NCBI RefSeq assembly: GCF_004364175.1
Contig: NZ_SNZW01000017.1
Location: 124,001 to 188,000, forward strand
Direction: 5' to 3'
Origin: Maribacter caenipelagi
GTDB taxonomy: Bacteria > Bacteroidota > Bacteroidia > Flavobacteriales > Flavobacteriaceae
Length of the DNA: 64,000 nucleotides
Program-made: the position numbers and the translations under genes
Notes under the pieces: model-generated
Seen by the model: the letters and a program-made list of their open reading frames with translations, nothing else
Databases searched by the model: none
Told to the model about the DNA's origin: nothing
Part shown: positions 17,494 to 27,400 of the stretch, piece after piece
How positions within the stretch are numbered: the stretch's first letter is position 1
Layout of the letters: every line of letters starts with the position of its first letter

Positions 17494-18960
17494 TTATTTG
17501 AATTTAGCGGGGAAACTATTTATTGAAATATCCCATAACTCTGGGAGTATAAAATATACGAAAAACGTTAATATAATTATAGAGATTATATTCATAAAGA
17601 ACCCTTTGCTCACCATATCGGGTATTCTCAAGTAACCAGACCCAAAAACTACGGCATTAGGTGGTGTGGCTACCGGTAACATAAAAGCACACGATGCCGC
17701 GACCGCTGCGCCCACCATTAGCACAAATGGGTGTACATCTATTGTCAACGCCATAGGGGCTAAAACGGGCAGCAACATCGCGGTGGTCGCTAAGTTAGAT
17801 GTTATTTCAGTCAGAAAGTTTACCGCAGCTATCAACACTAAAATCAGAATTATTATTGGCAACCCCGATAGCGATGTCATTTGACTACCGATCCATACTG
17901 CCAATCTGCTAACTTCAAATCCTTTTGCCAATGCCATACCACCACCGAACAAAAGAATTATACCCCACGGCATTTTTACGGCTTCTTCCCAATTAATGAG
18001 TTGCTCTCCTTTTTTCTTTGAAGGAATCAAGAATAATACAATTGCAAAAAATATAGCAATGATAGTATCATCTAAACCGGGTAAAATCTTTTGTAACAGA
18101 AATGAACGCGTGATCCAACAGAATGCAGTCAATGCAAATACAAATGCCACTACTTTCTCTTCGTATGATATTTTACCAAGATTAGATAGTAGGCGTTGAA
18201 TTTCTTGCTTTCCCCCCGGAAAAGACTTTTGCTTAAAACTAAAGGCATATTTAGTCAAATATTTCCAACATATAAAAATTAGAATAATAGAAATAGGCAG
18301 GCCAAAAGCAAACCATTGCATAAAAGTGATTTCATAACCATAGGTATCTAATACTACACCCGCCAATACTAAATTTGGAGGTGTACCGATCAAAGTGGCC
18401 AAACCACCAATAGAAGCACTATAGGCTATTGCCAACATAAGTGCCTTACCAAAAGTCTTATTTTCGTCTTCTATAGTATCAGGATTATCTTGTAATTGCT
18501 TTATTATCGCCAAACCTATAGGCAGCATCATTACCGAGGTTGCGGTATTTGATATCCACATCGATAGAAAAGCGGTTGCCATCATAAAACCCAGAATAAT
18601 CTTTCTAACATCCGACCCTATGAGGTTGATAATATTCAAGGCTATTCTTCTATGTAAGTTCCATTTTTCTATAGCAATGGCTATTATAAAACCGCCCATG
18701 TAGAGAAATACATACTTGTGACCGAAAGAACCTGAAGTCGATGATAAATCTAGCCCGCCAGAGAGCGGAAATAATACTAATGGCAACAAAGCTGTTACCG
18801 CAATTGGTATCGCCTCGGTAATCCACCAAATAGCAATCCAAATTGTAGATGCCAATACTGCATTTGCTTGCTCTGAAAGTCCGTCGGGACGAAAAAACAA
18901 TAGAATGAGTACAAATGAAAGAGGACCCAAGACCAGTCCTAATAATTTTGTTTTAGTCAT
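17494..18960 (-). CDS. SLC13/DASS sodium:carboxylate symporter
   Basis: The 488-residue integral membrane protein has about 11-12 helices. The DASS family signs are 'ASTIWIAIWWITEAIPIAVTALLPLVLFP', 'FLSMWISNTATSVMMLPIG' (the SNT sodium/substrate motif), 'GTPPNLVLAG' and a second repeat, 'NFLTEITSNLATTAMLLPVLA', with 'ATPPNAVVFGSG'. Both SNT-type hairpins are intact. These proteins import di- or tricarboxylates with Na+. Its tight pairing with glycerate kinase suggests glycerate or a related hydroxy-acid as substrate, which is inference from context. Confidence 0.9.
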   Translation of the reverse strand: MTKTKLLGLVLGPLSFVLILLFFRPDGLSEQANAVLASTIWIAIWWITEAIPIAVTALLPLVLFPLSGGLDLSSTSGSFGHKYVFLYMGGFIIAIAIEKWNLHRRIALNIINLIGSDVRKIILGFMMATAFLSMWISNTATSVMMLPIGLAIIKQLQDNPDTIEDENKTFGKALMLAIAYSASIGGLATLIGTPPNLVLAGVVLDTYGYEITFMQWFAFGLPISIILIFICWKYLTKYAFSFKQKSFPGGKQEIQRLLSNLGKISYEEKVVAFVFALTAFCWITRSFLLQKILPGLDDTIIAIFFAIVLFLIPSKKKGEQLINWEEAVKMPWGIILLFGGGMALAKGFEVSRLAVWIGSQMTSLSGLPIIILILVLIAAVNFLTEITSNLATTAMLLPVLAPMALTIDVHPFVLMVGAAVAASCAFMLPVATPPNAVVFGSGYLRIPDMVSKGFFMNIISIIILTFFVYFILPELWDISINSFPAKFK

Positions 18961-19021
18961 GAAAATGCCATTGATACGTTGAAAATACGCTATTTATAGA
19001 CTCAAACGACGTATTTCACCG

Positions 19022-19414
19022 CTATTTTATAAGTTTTGATTTCATTATTCCATAGCCAGTCATTGCCCAAGCCACTATTAAAAACAAACCACCGATAGGG
19101 GTTACAATACCTATTAATTTAAAATCGAATGCAACCAAAGAATTTAACGCCAACAGATAAATAGAAAATGAAAATAGCACCACACCAATGATAGTACATA
19201 CGTAAATACTTTTCTTAGACTTCAAATATTCACTTGGCAATAACCCAACTGCAAACAGAAAAAAAGCATGGCACATTTGGTATCTAACTCCCGTTTCAAA
19301 GGTTGCTACAGCTTGTATATCTACTAATTCTTTTAATCCATGTGCACCAAATGCACCTAGTACAACCGCTAGCATTCCAAATAAGCACGCTGTACTTAAA
19401 ATTGTTTTTTTCAT
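19022..19414 (-). CDS. DUF423 membrane protein
   Basis: The 130-residue protein has four hydrophobic helices. The DUF423 (YgdD) opening 'GMLAVVLGAFGAHGLK' is followed by 'FETGVRYQMCHAFFLFAVGLL' and 'TPIGGLFLIVAWAMTGYGIM'. The family is widespread with no proven function. The gene is divergent from the saccharopine dehydrogenase gene across 81 bp. Confidence 0.88.
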   Translation of the reverse strand: MKKTILSTACLFGMLAVVLGAFGAHGLKELVDIQAVATFETGVRYQMCHAFFLFAVGLLPSEYLKSKKSIYVCTIIGVVLFSFSIYLLALNSLVAFDFKLIGIVTPIGGLFLIVAWAMTGYGIMKSKLIK

Positions 19415-19495
19415 AACTTTTTATATAACTTTCTTTATAAATGTAACAATTTGATACCTTAGTAAATCGTTACCAATCAAAAATACTGAAATCGT

Positions 19496-20869
19496 ATGAT
19501 GCGAAAAATTCTTGTTATAGGCGCAGGCAAATCAACCTCTTATTTGTTAGATTATCTTTTAGGTAAATCGGAAACCGAAAATTTAGAAATCACCATTGGT
19601 GATATCAACCCAGCCGCAATTTCCTCCTCGATTGCAAATCATAAAAATTGTAGCGTTATAGAACTCGATATTTTTGAGGAAAATGCGAGGCATAAGGCTA
19701 TTGAAAACTCAGACATCGTTATCTCTATGCTTCCTGCTCGTTTTCACATTAAAGTTGCAGAAGACTGTGTTCGCCATAAAAAGCATTTAGTAACAGCATC
19801 GTACGTTAGTCCAGAATTACTTGCTCTTGATAAAGAAGTGAAGGAAGCGGGACTGGTATTTATGAATGAAATAGGACTAGATCCTGGTGTTGACCACATG
19901 AGCGCCATGCAAGTGATCGATCGAATTCGCGATAAAGGTGGTAAAATAATATTATTTGAATCTTTCTGTGGAGGACTCGTTGCACCTGAACACGATAACA
20001 ATCTTTGGAACTATAAATTTACTTGGAACCCAAGAAATGTGGTGCTCGCTGGGCAAGGTGGTACCGCTAAATTTATACAAGAAGGCACCTATAAATATAT
20101 ACCTTACCACCGTTTATTTAGACGTACCGAATTTTTTGAAATTGAAGGTTATGGTCGTTTTGAAGGATACGCCAATCGTGATTCTTTAAACTACCGAGAA
20201 GCCTATAAATTACAAGATGCCTTAACCATATACAGAGGCACCATGCGTCGTGTAGGATTTTCGAAAGCCTGGAATATGTTTATTCAATTAGGGGCTACCG
20301 ACGATACATTTACTATTGAAAACTCTGAAAAAATGAGTTATCGTGAATTCATCAATCTATTTCTTCCTTACTCCCCAACAGATTCTGTAGAATTGAAACT
20401 TAGACATTACCTGAAATTAGATCAAGATGATATCCGTTGGGATAAATTATTAGAATTGAACATTTTTGACAATACTAAGAAAATAGGCATACCAAATGCC
20501 ACACCCGCTCAAGCACTTCAAAAAATTCTTGAAGACAGCTGGACACTTAAAGCCGAAGAGAAAGATATGATTGTTATGTACCATAAATTCGGTTACGAAT
20601 TAAATGGCGAAAAGAAACAAATAGACTCTAAACTAGTGGTTACGGGCGAAAATCAAACGTTTACGGCAATGGCAAAAACAGTAGGATTACCCGTTGCTAT
20701 GGCTGCACTTAAAATCTTGAACGGAAAAATAACTATTCCCGGAGTGCAAATTCCTATTACCAAAGAAGTGTATGAACCTATACTAAAGGAACTTGAAGAT
20801 TACGGAGTCAATTTCAAGGAATACGATATACCTTATTTAGGTTATAACCCAAATTCTGTAGTCAACTAA
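19496..20869 (+). CDS. Saccharopine dehydrogenase family protein
   Basis: The 457-residue protein has an N-terminal Rossmann fold ('ILVIGAGKSTSYLLDYL') and the saccharopine dehydrogenase C-terminal domain. Conserved segments are 'MLPARFHIKVAEDCVRHKKHLVTASYV', 'NEIGLDPGVDHMSAMQVIDRI' and 'SFCGGLVAPE'. The enzyme splits or forms saccharopine in lysine metabolism. In flavobacteria lysine degradation is the usual assignment, since lysine is made by the DAP route; that point is inference. The Lrp-type regulator just downstream on the same strand is consistent with amino-acid control. Two adjacent ATG codons open the gene; 19496 is the first. Confidence 0.88.
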   Translation: MMRKILVIGAGKSTSYLLDYLLGKSETENLEITIGDINPAAISSSIANHKNCSVIELDIFEENARHKAIENSDIVISMLPARFHIKVAEDCVRHKKHLVTASYVSPELLALDKEVKEAGLVFMNEIGLDPGVDHMSAMQVIDRIRDKGGKIILFESFCGGLVAPEHDNNLWNYKFTWNPRNVVLAGQGGTAKFIQEGTYKYIPYHRLFRRTEFFEIEGYGRFEGYANRDSLNYREAYKLQDALTIYRGTMRRVGFSKAWNMFIQLGATDDTFTIENSEKMSYREFINLFLPYSPTDSVELKLRHYLKLDQDDIRWDKLLELNIFDNTKKIGIPNATPAQALQKILEDSWTLKAEEKDMIVMYHKFGYELNGEKKQIDSKLVVTGENQTFTAMAKTVGLPVAMAALKILNGKITIPGVQIPITKEVYEPILKELEDYGVNFKEYDIPYLGYNPNSVVN

Positions 20870-20940
20870 GCATTTTAACTAACAAATTGAAACCAAATAA
20901 GTACATTTATGTTTTAATTCCTTATTGAGGATTTGATTAC

Positions 20941-20956
20941 CCAAGGCTTGCCTTGG
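20941..20956 (+). other. GC-rich hairpin between lysine gene and lrp
   Basis: Arms CCAAGG/CCTTGG with loop CTTG. No T run follows on either strand, so it is not a clear intrinsic terminator. It lies in the 151-bp gap before the Lrp gene and could be a processing or attenuating structure. Confidence 0.4.
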
Positions 20957-21020
20957 AATAATAGATATATTCATAAGCACACCTCCAACCCTTAGAATGA
21001 GGTTATTGATTTAACAAAAC

Positions 21021-21491
21021 ATGAAAAACGCAACTTCATTGGCAAAAATTGACGGAATAGATAAAAAGATATTACGTTTTTTAATGGAAGACGCCCGTAA
21101 ACCGGTACTTGAAATTGCAAGAAGTATTGGAATATCTGGTGCAGCTATTCACCAACGACTTCGTAAACTAGAAGCATCGGGACTTTTATCTGGTTCTAAG
21201 TTCATTGTTAATCCGAAATCATTAGGCTATACCACTATGGCTTATATTGGTATTTACTTAGATAAAGCTATGAGCAACCCAATGGCGGTAAAACAATTGG
21301 AAAAAATACCTGAAGTATTAGAATGTCACTACACCACAGGAAACTGGTCTATTCTAATAAAAGTACTTTGTAGAGACAACGAACATTTAATGCAGGTGCT
21401 TAACAAAGAAATACAAGCTATAGAAGGTGTTTCAAGAACAGAAACCTTCATTTCTTTGGCGCAACAAATCGACCGACAAATATCTATTTAG
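21021..21491 (+). CDS. Lrp/AsnC-family transcriptional regulator
   Basis: The 156-residue regulator has an N-terminal AsnC-type HTH ('IDGIDKKILRFLMEDARKPVLEIARSIGISGAAIHQRLRKLEASG', residues about 9-55) and a C-terminal RAM ligand-binding domain ('MAYIGIYLD...', 'VLECHYTTGNWSILIKVLCRDNEHLMQVL'). Such proteins respond to amino acids. It probably senses the lysine-related state of the upstream saccharopine dehydrogenase, which is inference from position. The stop overlaps the convergent GNAT stop in TTAG. Confidence 0.9.
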   Translation: MKNATSLAKIDGIDKKILRFLMEDARKPVLEIARSIGISGAAIHQRLRKLEASGLLSGSKFIVNPKSLGYTTMAYIGIYLDKAMSNPMAVKQLEKIPEVLECHYTTGNWSILIKVLCRDNEHLMQVLNKEIQAIEGVSRTETFISLAQQIDRQISI

Positions 21492-21988
21492 GTAGAAAGT
21501 AAGAGTAATTCCTCTGCATCTTCACTTAGTTTAATAGTATCTATTTTTCTGAACCCCAATTTCCCCAATAGTGCAAGTGACTTTTCATTTGTCTTCATAC
21601 ATATAGCCAAAATGCGGTTTTGCTTTAACTCTATTCTACCAAATTGCATAGTAGCACTTGCAGCTTCAAATGCATAACCATAACCTTCATATTTTGGTAA
21701 TAGAGCAAAACCTAAATCAATAGCATCCAAATAATCTCTTTTTAAAAGACCACAAAGCCCTATAGGAGTGCCATCTTTTAAAGCAACCACCATAAGTCCA
21801 AATCCGTTTTTAGTAAACCCATCAATTAATGAATTTCGAATATACTTTTTTGCATGATCAAGATCAGCAATATTCTTATCCCCGATAAATTTTAACCAGC
21901 TATCAGTATTCAGCAATTCATAAATAAATTGTGCATCTTTCAGGTTTGCAGATTTTAAATACAATCTTTCGGTTTGTAATTGTTTCAT
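21488..21988 (-). CDS. GNAT N-acetyltransferase (RimJ/RimL type)
   Basis: The 166-residue enzyme opens 'LQTERLYLKSANLKDAQFIYELLNTDSWLKFIGD', typical of the RimJ/RimL-like Acetyltransf_3 group. 'YEGYGYAFEAASATMQFG' is the acetyl-CoA-binding region and 'NEKSLALLGKLGFRKI' the C-terminal motif. Substrate unknown; protein N-termini, amino acids or antibiotics are all possible in this group. It follows the zinc peptidase gene but is separated from it by a terminator, so it likely has its own promoter. Confidence 0.85.
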   Translation of the reverse strand: MKQLQTERLYLKSANLKDAQFIYELLNTDSWLKFIGDKNIADLDHAKKYIRNSLIDGFTKNGFGLMVVALKDGTPIGLCGLLKRDYLDAIDLGFALLPKYEGYGYAFEAASATMQFGRIELKQNRILAICMKTNEKSLALLGKLGFRKIDTIKLSEDAEELLLLST

Positions 21989-22002
21989 TTGCTTTTAATT
22001 GA

Positions 22003-22035
22003 AAACAAAAAAACCTGCCTTTTTGAGGCAGGTTT
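22003..22035 (-). terminator. Terminator after zinc peptidase gene
   Basis: On the minus strand AAACCTGCCT/AGGCAGGTTT forms a 10-bp stem with a 5-nt loop and is followed by T-rich sequence, 27 bp after the peptidase stop. Confidence 0.85.
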
Positions 22036-22061
22036 AAAATTATTAATGATTGAATTCAAAA

Positions 22062-22757
22062 TTAATCTCTACCTCCAAAAACTTGAAGTCCCCAGTATAC
22101 TAAAGTTGCCAATGAACCAATTGCAGCAACCAAATAGGTACGCGCAGCCCATTTTAATGCATCTTCAGAACCTTTATATTCTTCTGGTGTAACTATATTT
22201 TTATTTTTTAACCATGCCAATGCTCTATTACTAGCATCATATTCAACCGGTAAGGTTACAAAACTGAACAAAGTTGCCATACCCATCATTACCAGACCGG
22301 CAACGGCTACCCAATACCCGAAACCTACACCGGCTGCAGCACCTAAAGCCAAACCACCAAATACTACCCACATCGACATGCTAGATGTTACACTGACTAT
22401 GGGTACCAATTTAGATCGCATACCTAACCACTCATAGGCCTGTGCATGTTGTACGGCGTGTCCACATTCGTGAGCCGCTACCGCAGCTGCTGACGCATTT
22501 CTTTGATTATAAACACCTTCACTCAAGTTTACTGTTTTATTAGCAGGATTGTAATGATCTGTAAGCATACCAGGTGTAGAAACAACCTTTACATCTCTAA
22601 TACCATGATCTGCCAACATTTTTTCTGCAATCTCTGCACCACTCATTCCATTTTGTAAATGAACTTTGGAATAGAACTTGAACTTACTCTTTAACTTACT
22701 ACTCACTAACCAGCTGACCAAAGCAATTGCTCCAATCAGTATATAATATCCCATCAT
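22062..22757 (-). CDS. Membrane zinc metallopeptidase (YugP family)
   Basis: The 231-residue protein has an N-terminal helix, the zinc site 'AAAVAAHECGHAVQHAQAY' (HExxH as HECGH) near residue 93 and two to three C-terminal membrane helices. 'LPVEYDASNRALAWL' matches the Zn_peptidase_2/YugP family. The family is a membrane protease with the active site near the membrane; its substrates are unknown. It is followed by a strong terminator and stands as a single gene. Confidence 0.88.
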   Translation of the reverse strand: MMGYYILIGAIALVSWLVSSKLKSKFKFYSKVHLQNGMSGAEIAEKMLADHGIRDVKVVSTPGMLTDHYNPANKTVNLSEGVYNQRNASAAAVAAHECGHAVQHAQAYEWLGMRSKLVPIVSVTSSMSMWVVFGGLALGAAAGVGFGYWVAVAGLVMMGMATLFSFVTLPVEYDASNRALAWLKNKNIVTPEEYKGSEDALKWAARTYLVAAIGSLATLVYWGLQVFGGRD

Positions 22758-22828
22758 AACGTTTCAAATTTTAAATCGATTAAATATACTAAAGATTCCT
22801 ACTTTTTTAAGAATCTATTTATTTAAAA

Positions 22829-22866
22829 GCAAAAACCCCGCCAAATTCCTTTCGGAAATGGCGAGG
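22829..22866 (-). terminator. Terminator after alanine dehydrogenase gene
   Basis: On the minus strand a long GC-rich stem (CCTCGCCATTTCC with GGAATTTGGCGGGG, small mismatches, GAAA loop) is followed by five T. It lies 27 bp after the ald stop. Confidence 0.85.
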
Positions 22867-22892
22867 CCTATTTTACTGACAAAATGTACTAA

Positions 22893-23993
22893 CTAAGCAA
22901 CTATTTCTTCCCAACCAAAGGCTTCAATAATTTCTTGATATACTACATTCCCTTCTACGATATTTAATCCTTTCTTTAAAGACGCATCTTTTTCACAAGC
23001 AGCTTCCCAACCTAAATTGGCTAATTTTAATGCATATGGCAAGGTTACATTGGTCAATGCCATTGTTGATGTATAAGGCACTGCACCTGGCATATTTGCA
23101 ACGGAGTAATGGACTACATCATCTATAATATAAATTGGATCTTCATGCGTGGTAGGCCTGGTTGTTTCTACACATCCACCTTGATCTACAGCTACATCTA
23201 CGATTACCGTACCAGGTCTCATTTCTTTCAACATATCTCTAGTTATCAAATTCGGTGCTTTTGCTCCTTTTAGCAGAACTCCACCAATGATTAGATCGTG
23301 CGTTTTTATAAGTCTTCTGATATTAAATTCGTTTGAAAATTCGGTAACTACATGTGGTGGCATTACATCGTTTGCATAACGTAGACGTTTCATGTTCACA
23401 TCTAATATCGTTACGTGAGCACCTAAACCTGCTGCCATTTTAGCAGCTTGAATACCCACTACACCGGCACCTAATACCAAAACTTTACCTGGCGCAACAC
23501 CTGGCACCCCGCCTAATAATACACCACGACCTTTTACCGGCTTCTCTAAATATTTAGCACCTTGTTGTATCGCCATTCTACCAGCTACTTCAGACATTGG
23601 CGTTAAAAGTGGCAATGTACCTTCTTCATCTTCTACGGTTTCATAAGCGATACAGATTGCTTTCTGTTTAATCATTGCCTTCGTTAAGGCTTCGCTTGAT
23701 GCAAAGTGAAAATAGGTGAATAATATTTGACCTTCTTGAATTAGATTATATTCTTCTTCAATAGGCTCTTTTACTTTTACGATCATTTCGCACATGGCGT
23801 ATACCTGACCAATAGTATCTAGTATTACAGCACCTGCCTGTTGATAATCTTGATTGAAAAAACCACTGCCTTCTCCAGCATCTGACTGGACATACACTTT
23901 GTGGTTGTTCTTTACCAATTCGAAAACTCCGGCTGGCGTCATACCTACCCTGCTTTCATTGTTCTTAATTTCTTTTGGAATACCAACAATCAT
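22893..23993 (-). CDS. ald: Alanine dehydrogenase
   Basis: The 366-residue enzyme interconverts L-alanine and pyruvate plus ammonia with NAD. It shows 'MIVGIPKEIKNNESRVGMTPAGV' at the start, catalytic Lys/His in 'MIVKVKEPIEEE' and 'LFTYFHFAS', the NAD fold 'VLVLGAGVVGIQAAKMAAGLGAHV' near 168 and 'VANMPGAVPYTST' near 295. Length is normal. It has a single-gene layout with its own terminator; the upstream region has only a near-consensus -7 box. Confidence 0.96.
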   Translation of the reverse strand: MIVGIPKEIKNNESRVGMTPAGVFELVKNNHKVYVQSDAGEGSGFFNQDYQQAGAVILDTIGQVYAMCEMIVKVKEPIEEEYNLIQEGQILFTYFHFASSEALTKAMIKQKAICIAYETVEDEEGTLPLLTPMSEVAGRMAIQQGAKYLEKPVKGRGVLLGGVPGVAPGKVLVLGAGVVGIQAAKMAAGLGAHVTILDVNMKRLRYANDVMPPHVVTEFSNEFNIRRLIKTHDLIIGGVLLKGAKAPNLITRDMLKEMRPGTVIVDVAVDQGGCVETTRPTTHEDPIYIIDDVVHYSVANMPGAVPYTSTMALTNVTLPYALKLANLGWEAACEKDASLKKGLNIVEGNVVYQEIIEAFGWEEIVA

Positions 23994-24134
23994 GATTTAT
24001 CATTTTATGTTACACTGCAAAATTGAAGCTAATTATGCAGATAACAAACAATAATTCGATAAAACGTAGGGGTTGATTGGTAAAAATATGATTTTATAAG
24101 TATTTACCCCTATAAATTTTAGGGGTCTAATTGA

Positions 24135-24389
24135 TTATTTATGTTTAATTTTTAAAATCACCATTATTAATAATAATATTGCCGTTGTTAAATTTGCTAT
24201 GATAATAGGTAGACTACCTAGTGAAGAACCATATACCAGCCACATTAAAACCCCTAACAGCAAAACACTGTACATGGTCAAAGAAATATCTTTGGTCGAT
24301 TTATCTTTCCAAGTCTTATACACTTGTGGCACAAATGAACCTGTAGTGAAGGTTGCTGCGACTAAACCTAAGATTTCAATACCATCCAT
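24135..24389 (-). CDS. SemiSWEET sugar transporter
   Basis: The 84-residue protein has three membrane helices, the half-size form of the MtN3/SWEET fold that dimerises to form a sugar pore. Diagnostic features are the PQ-loop 'SFVPQVYKTWKDKSTKDIS' (residues about 19-37) and the 'MYSVLLLGVLMWLVYG' helix. It lies downstream of leuS but beyond that gene's terminator. Substrate probably a mono- or disaccharide, inferred from the family. Confidence 0.9.
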   Translation of the reverse strand: MDGIEILGLVAATFTTGSFVPQVYKTWKDKSTKDISLTMYSVLLLGVLMWLVYGSSLGSLPIIIANLTTAILLLIMVILKIKHK

Positions 24390-24426
24390 ATTTTTTATTT
24401 TATAACCACAAAAGTAAATCTATGAA

Positions 24427-24456
24427 ACAAAAAGAGGCGATGGAAATCGCCTCTTA
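24427..24456 (-). terminator. Terminator after leuS
   Basis: On the minus strand AGAGGCGAT/ATCGCCTCT with a 4-nt loop is followed by T-rich sequence, 21 bp after the leuS stop. Confidence 0.88.
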
Positions 24457-24476
24457 CTTTAAACATATTTTCTTAT

Positions 24477-27400
24477 TTATCCTACGATATTGACAATCTT
24501 ACCAGGCACAACAATTACCTTTTTAGGTGTTCTACCTGCTAGTTGCTGTTGGGTTTTTTCATTTGCCATTACCGCTGCTTCTATTTCATCTTTAGATAAA
24601 TCTAAAGAAAGCTCTAAGGTGAACTTCATTTTACCATTGAAAGATATCGGGTATTCTTTACTACTTTCTACCAAATACTTTTCTTCAAACTTCGGGAAAG
24701 TCGCAGTTGCTATAGATTCAGCATGACCCAACTTACTCCAAAGTTCTTCTGCAATATGTGGGGCATAAGGTGACACCAAAATTGCCAACGGCTCTAATAC
24801 TTGTCTGCTCACACATTTCTGCGATGAAAGCTCATTTATACAAATCATGAAAGTAGATACCGAAGTATTGAAACTGAAATTCTCAATATCCTCCTCTACC
24901 TTTTTAATGGTTTTATGCAAGGTCTTCCAAGAGTCTTTAGAAGGCTCATCTTCAGTTACCAAAAATGATACGTTCTCCCCTGTATGAAACTGTCTCCATA
25001 ATTTCTTTAAGAAAGAATGTGTTCCTGTTATACCCGCCGTGTTCCATGGTTTTGATTGCTCTAACGGACCTAAGAACATTTCATACAAACGCAAACTATC
25101 TGCACCGTATTCCTCACAAATAGCATCAGGGTTTACGACATTGTATTTAGATTTGGACATTTTCTCGACTTCGCGACCTACTTTGAAAGAACCATCCTCT
25201 TCCGTTATGAACTCTGCATCGGAAAATTCATCTCTCCACTTTTTGAAACCTTCAATATCAAGTTCATCGGAAGCATTTATTAATGAAACGTCTGCATGTA
25301 ATGGCGAAAAGTTTTTCCAACTAGCTTCAACAATATTTCTACCGCCAGGTTTAGAGGATAAAGATTCAATCAATTGTTTTAAGTTTTTAGAATAATCGTC
25401 TAAGAAACCCTTTTCATTAATAGCTTTCTGAATAATATCTTGAGAAATAAAAATTGGTTTTTTAATATAATTCTGATTCCACCTATAAACAAACGCACTA
25501 GTCCCCGTAATCATTCCTTGATTGATCAACTTCTTCGCAAACTCATCTTTAGGCACCAAACCTTTATCGAACATGAACTTTTGCCAGAATCGTGAATACA
25601 ACAAGTGACCTGTTGCGTGCTCACTACCACCTATATATAAATCTACATCTTGCCAGTAATTAATCGCTTTTTGTGAGAATATTTCTTCGCTATTATGCGG
25701 ATCCATGTATCTATTAAAATACTGAGAACTACCAGCCCAACCTGGCATGGTATTCAACTCAAGAGGCCACACGGTGGCATTATTTATCTCATTGTTATCT
25801 ACAACTTTATTTGCAACGGTATCCCATGCCCAAACCTCAGCATTACCCAAAGGTGGTTCACCGGTTTCAGTAGGTAAATATTTTTCAACCTCTGGCAACT
25901 CAATTGGTAAATGTTCTGGAGAAATCATCTGCGGCATTCCGTCTACATAATACACCGGGAATGGTTCTCCCCAATATCTTTGACGACTGAAAACAGCATC
26001 ACGCAATCTATAGTTTATTTTTCCTTCACCATGTCCTATTTTCTCCAACTCATAGATTGCTAATTTCATAGCTTTCTTATACGGAAGACCATTTAAGAAA
26101 TCAGAATTTGCAATGACAGTCTTATCCTTGTCAGCAAAAGCTTCTTCAGAAATATCAACGCCTTCAAATATGTTAGGAATATCGATATTGAAGTGTTTCG
26201 CAAAATCATAATCGCGCTGATCTCCGCATGGAACGGACATTACAGCACCTGTACCGTAACCTGCCAATACATAATCACCAATCCAGATAGGAATAGGTTC
26301 TTTTGTAAATGGATGTTCTGCATATGCACCCGTAAAAGCACCTGAAATAGTCTTCACATCTGCCATACGATCACGCTCAGAACGTTTTGCAGTTGCTTCT
26401 ATATACGCTTCTACTTCAGCTTTTTGTTCGGCAGTGGTTATTTTAGAAACCAACTCATGCTCTGGCGCCAAAGTCATAAATGACACTCCGAAAATGGTGT
26501 CAGGGCGAGTTGTGAAAACCTCAATCCCCCTAGCCCCCGAAGGGGGAATATTTTGTTGTTCCAAATGAGCCTTTATCTCTTCTAAAACACCATCAATATT
26601 TCCAATTACTTTTTCATTTTTAAATCTTACGACTTTATAACCTAAACCATTTAAAACTTTAGTTCTTTTTAAATCAGCTTCCTTTTGAGTTTCATGAATT
26701 TCCCCATCTACCTCAATTACCAATTTTTTAGATAAACAAACGAAGTCTACTATGAAATCATCTATTAAATGTTGTTGCCTAAACTTATAATCTAGTTTCT
26801 TAGATTTTATAGACTCCCAAAGAACTGATTCAGCAGCAGTAGGATTAGCCCTCATTTCTTTTGCTCTATCAAGCAACAAATGAGAATTATTACCTCCTGT
26901 CATATATCCAGGTGCAGTCCCTTCCCCTTTGGGGAAGGTTAGGATGGGGAACGTGACTGAAGCTCCTTGACTTCTCCCTATCCAATTGGTCTGCGAATCT
27001 TTTAAAGGTTGTGGCCAATCTATCTTATCCAATCCATCTAACAAACGCTGTGCGTATGCAGAAATACGCATACTCCACTGGGTCATTTTTTTACGAACAA
27101 CCGGGTGACCACCACGTTCTGACACTCCGTTTACGATTTCGTCATTCGCCAATACCGTACCTAGTGCCGGGCACCAGTTTACCTCGGTATCCGCCAAATA
27201 TGTTAATCGATATTGTAATAGTATTTCTTGTTTTTTAACATCAGAAAAAGAATTCCATTCATCCGCAGAAAATGATACTATATCATCATCACATACGGCA
27301 TTTACATTGGCGTTTCCATCCGAAGAAAATTTAGAAATCAAGGTTTCTATATCTTCCGCCTTATCGGTTTCTTTATTGTACCAAGAATTGAAAATTTGAA

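Noticed and set aside
24101-24126. Hairpin downstream of the SemiSWEET gene as terminator
   Set aside because: Arms ACCCCTA/TAGGGGT are present, but no T run follows on the minus strand, so the evidence is too weak.
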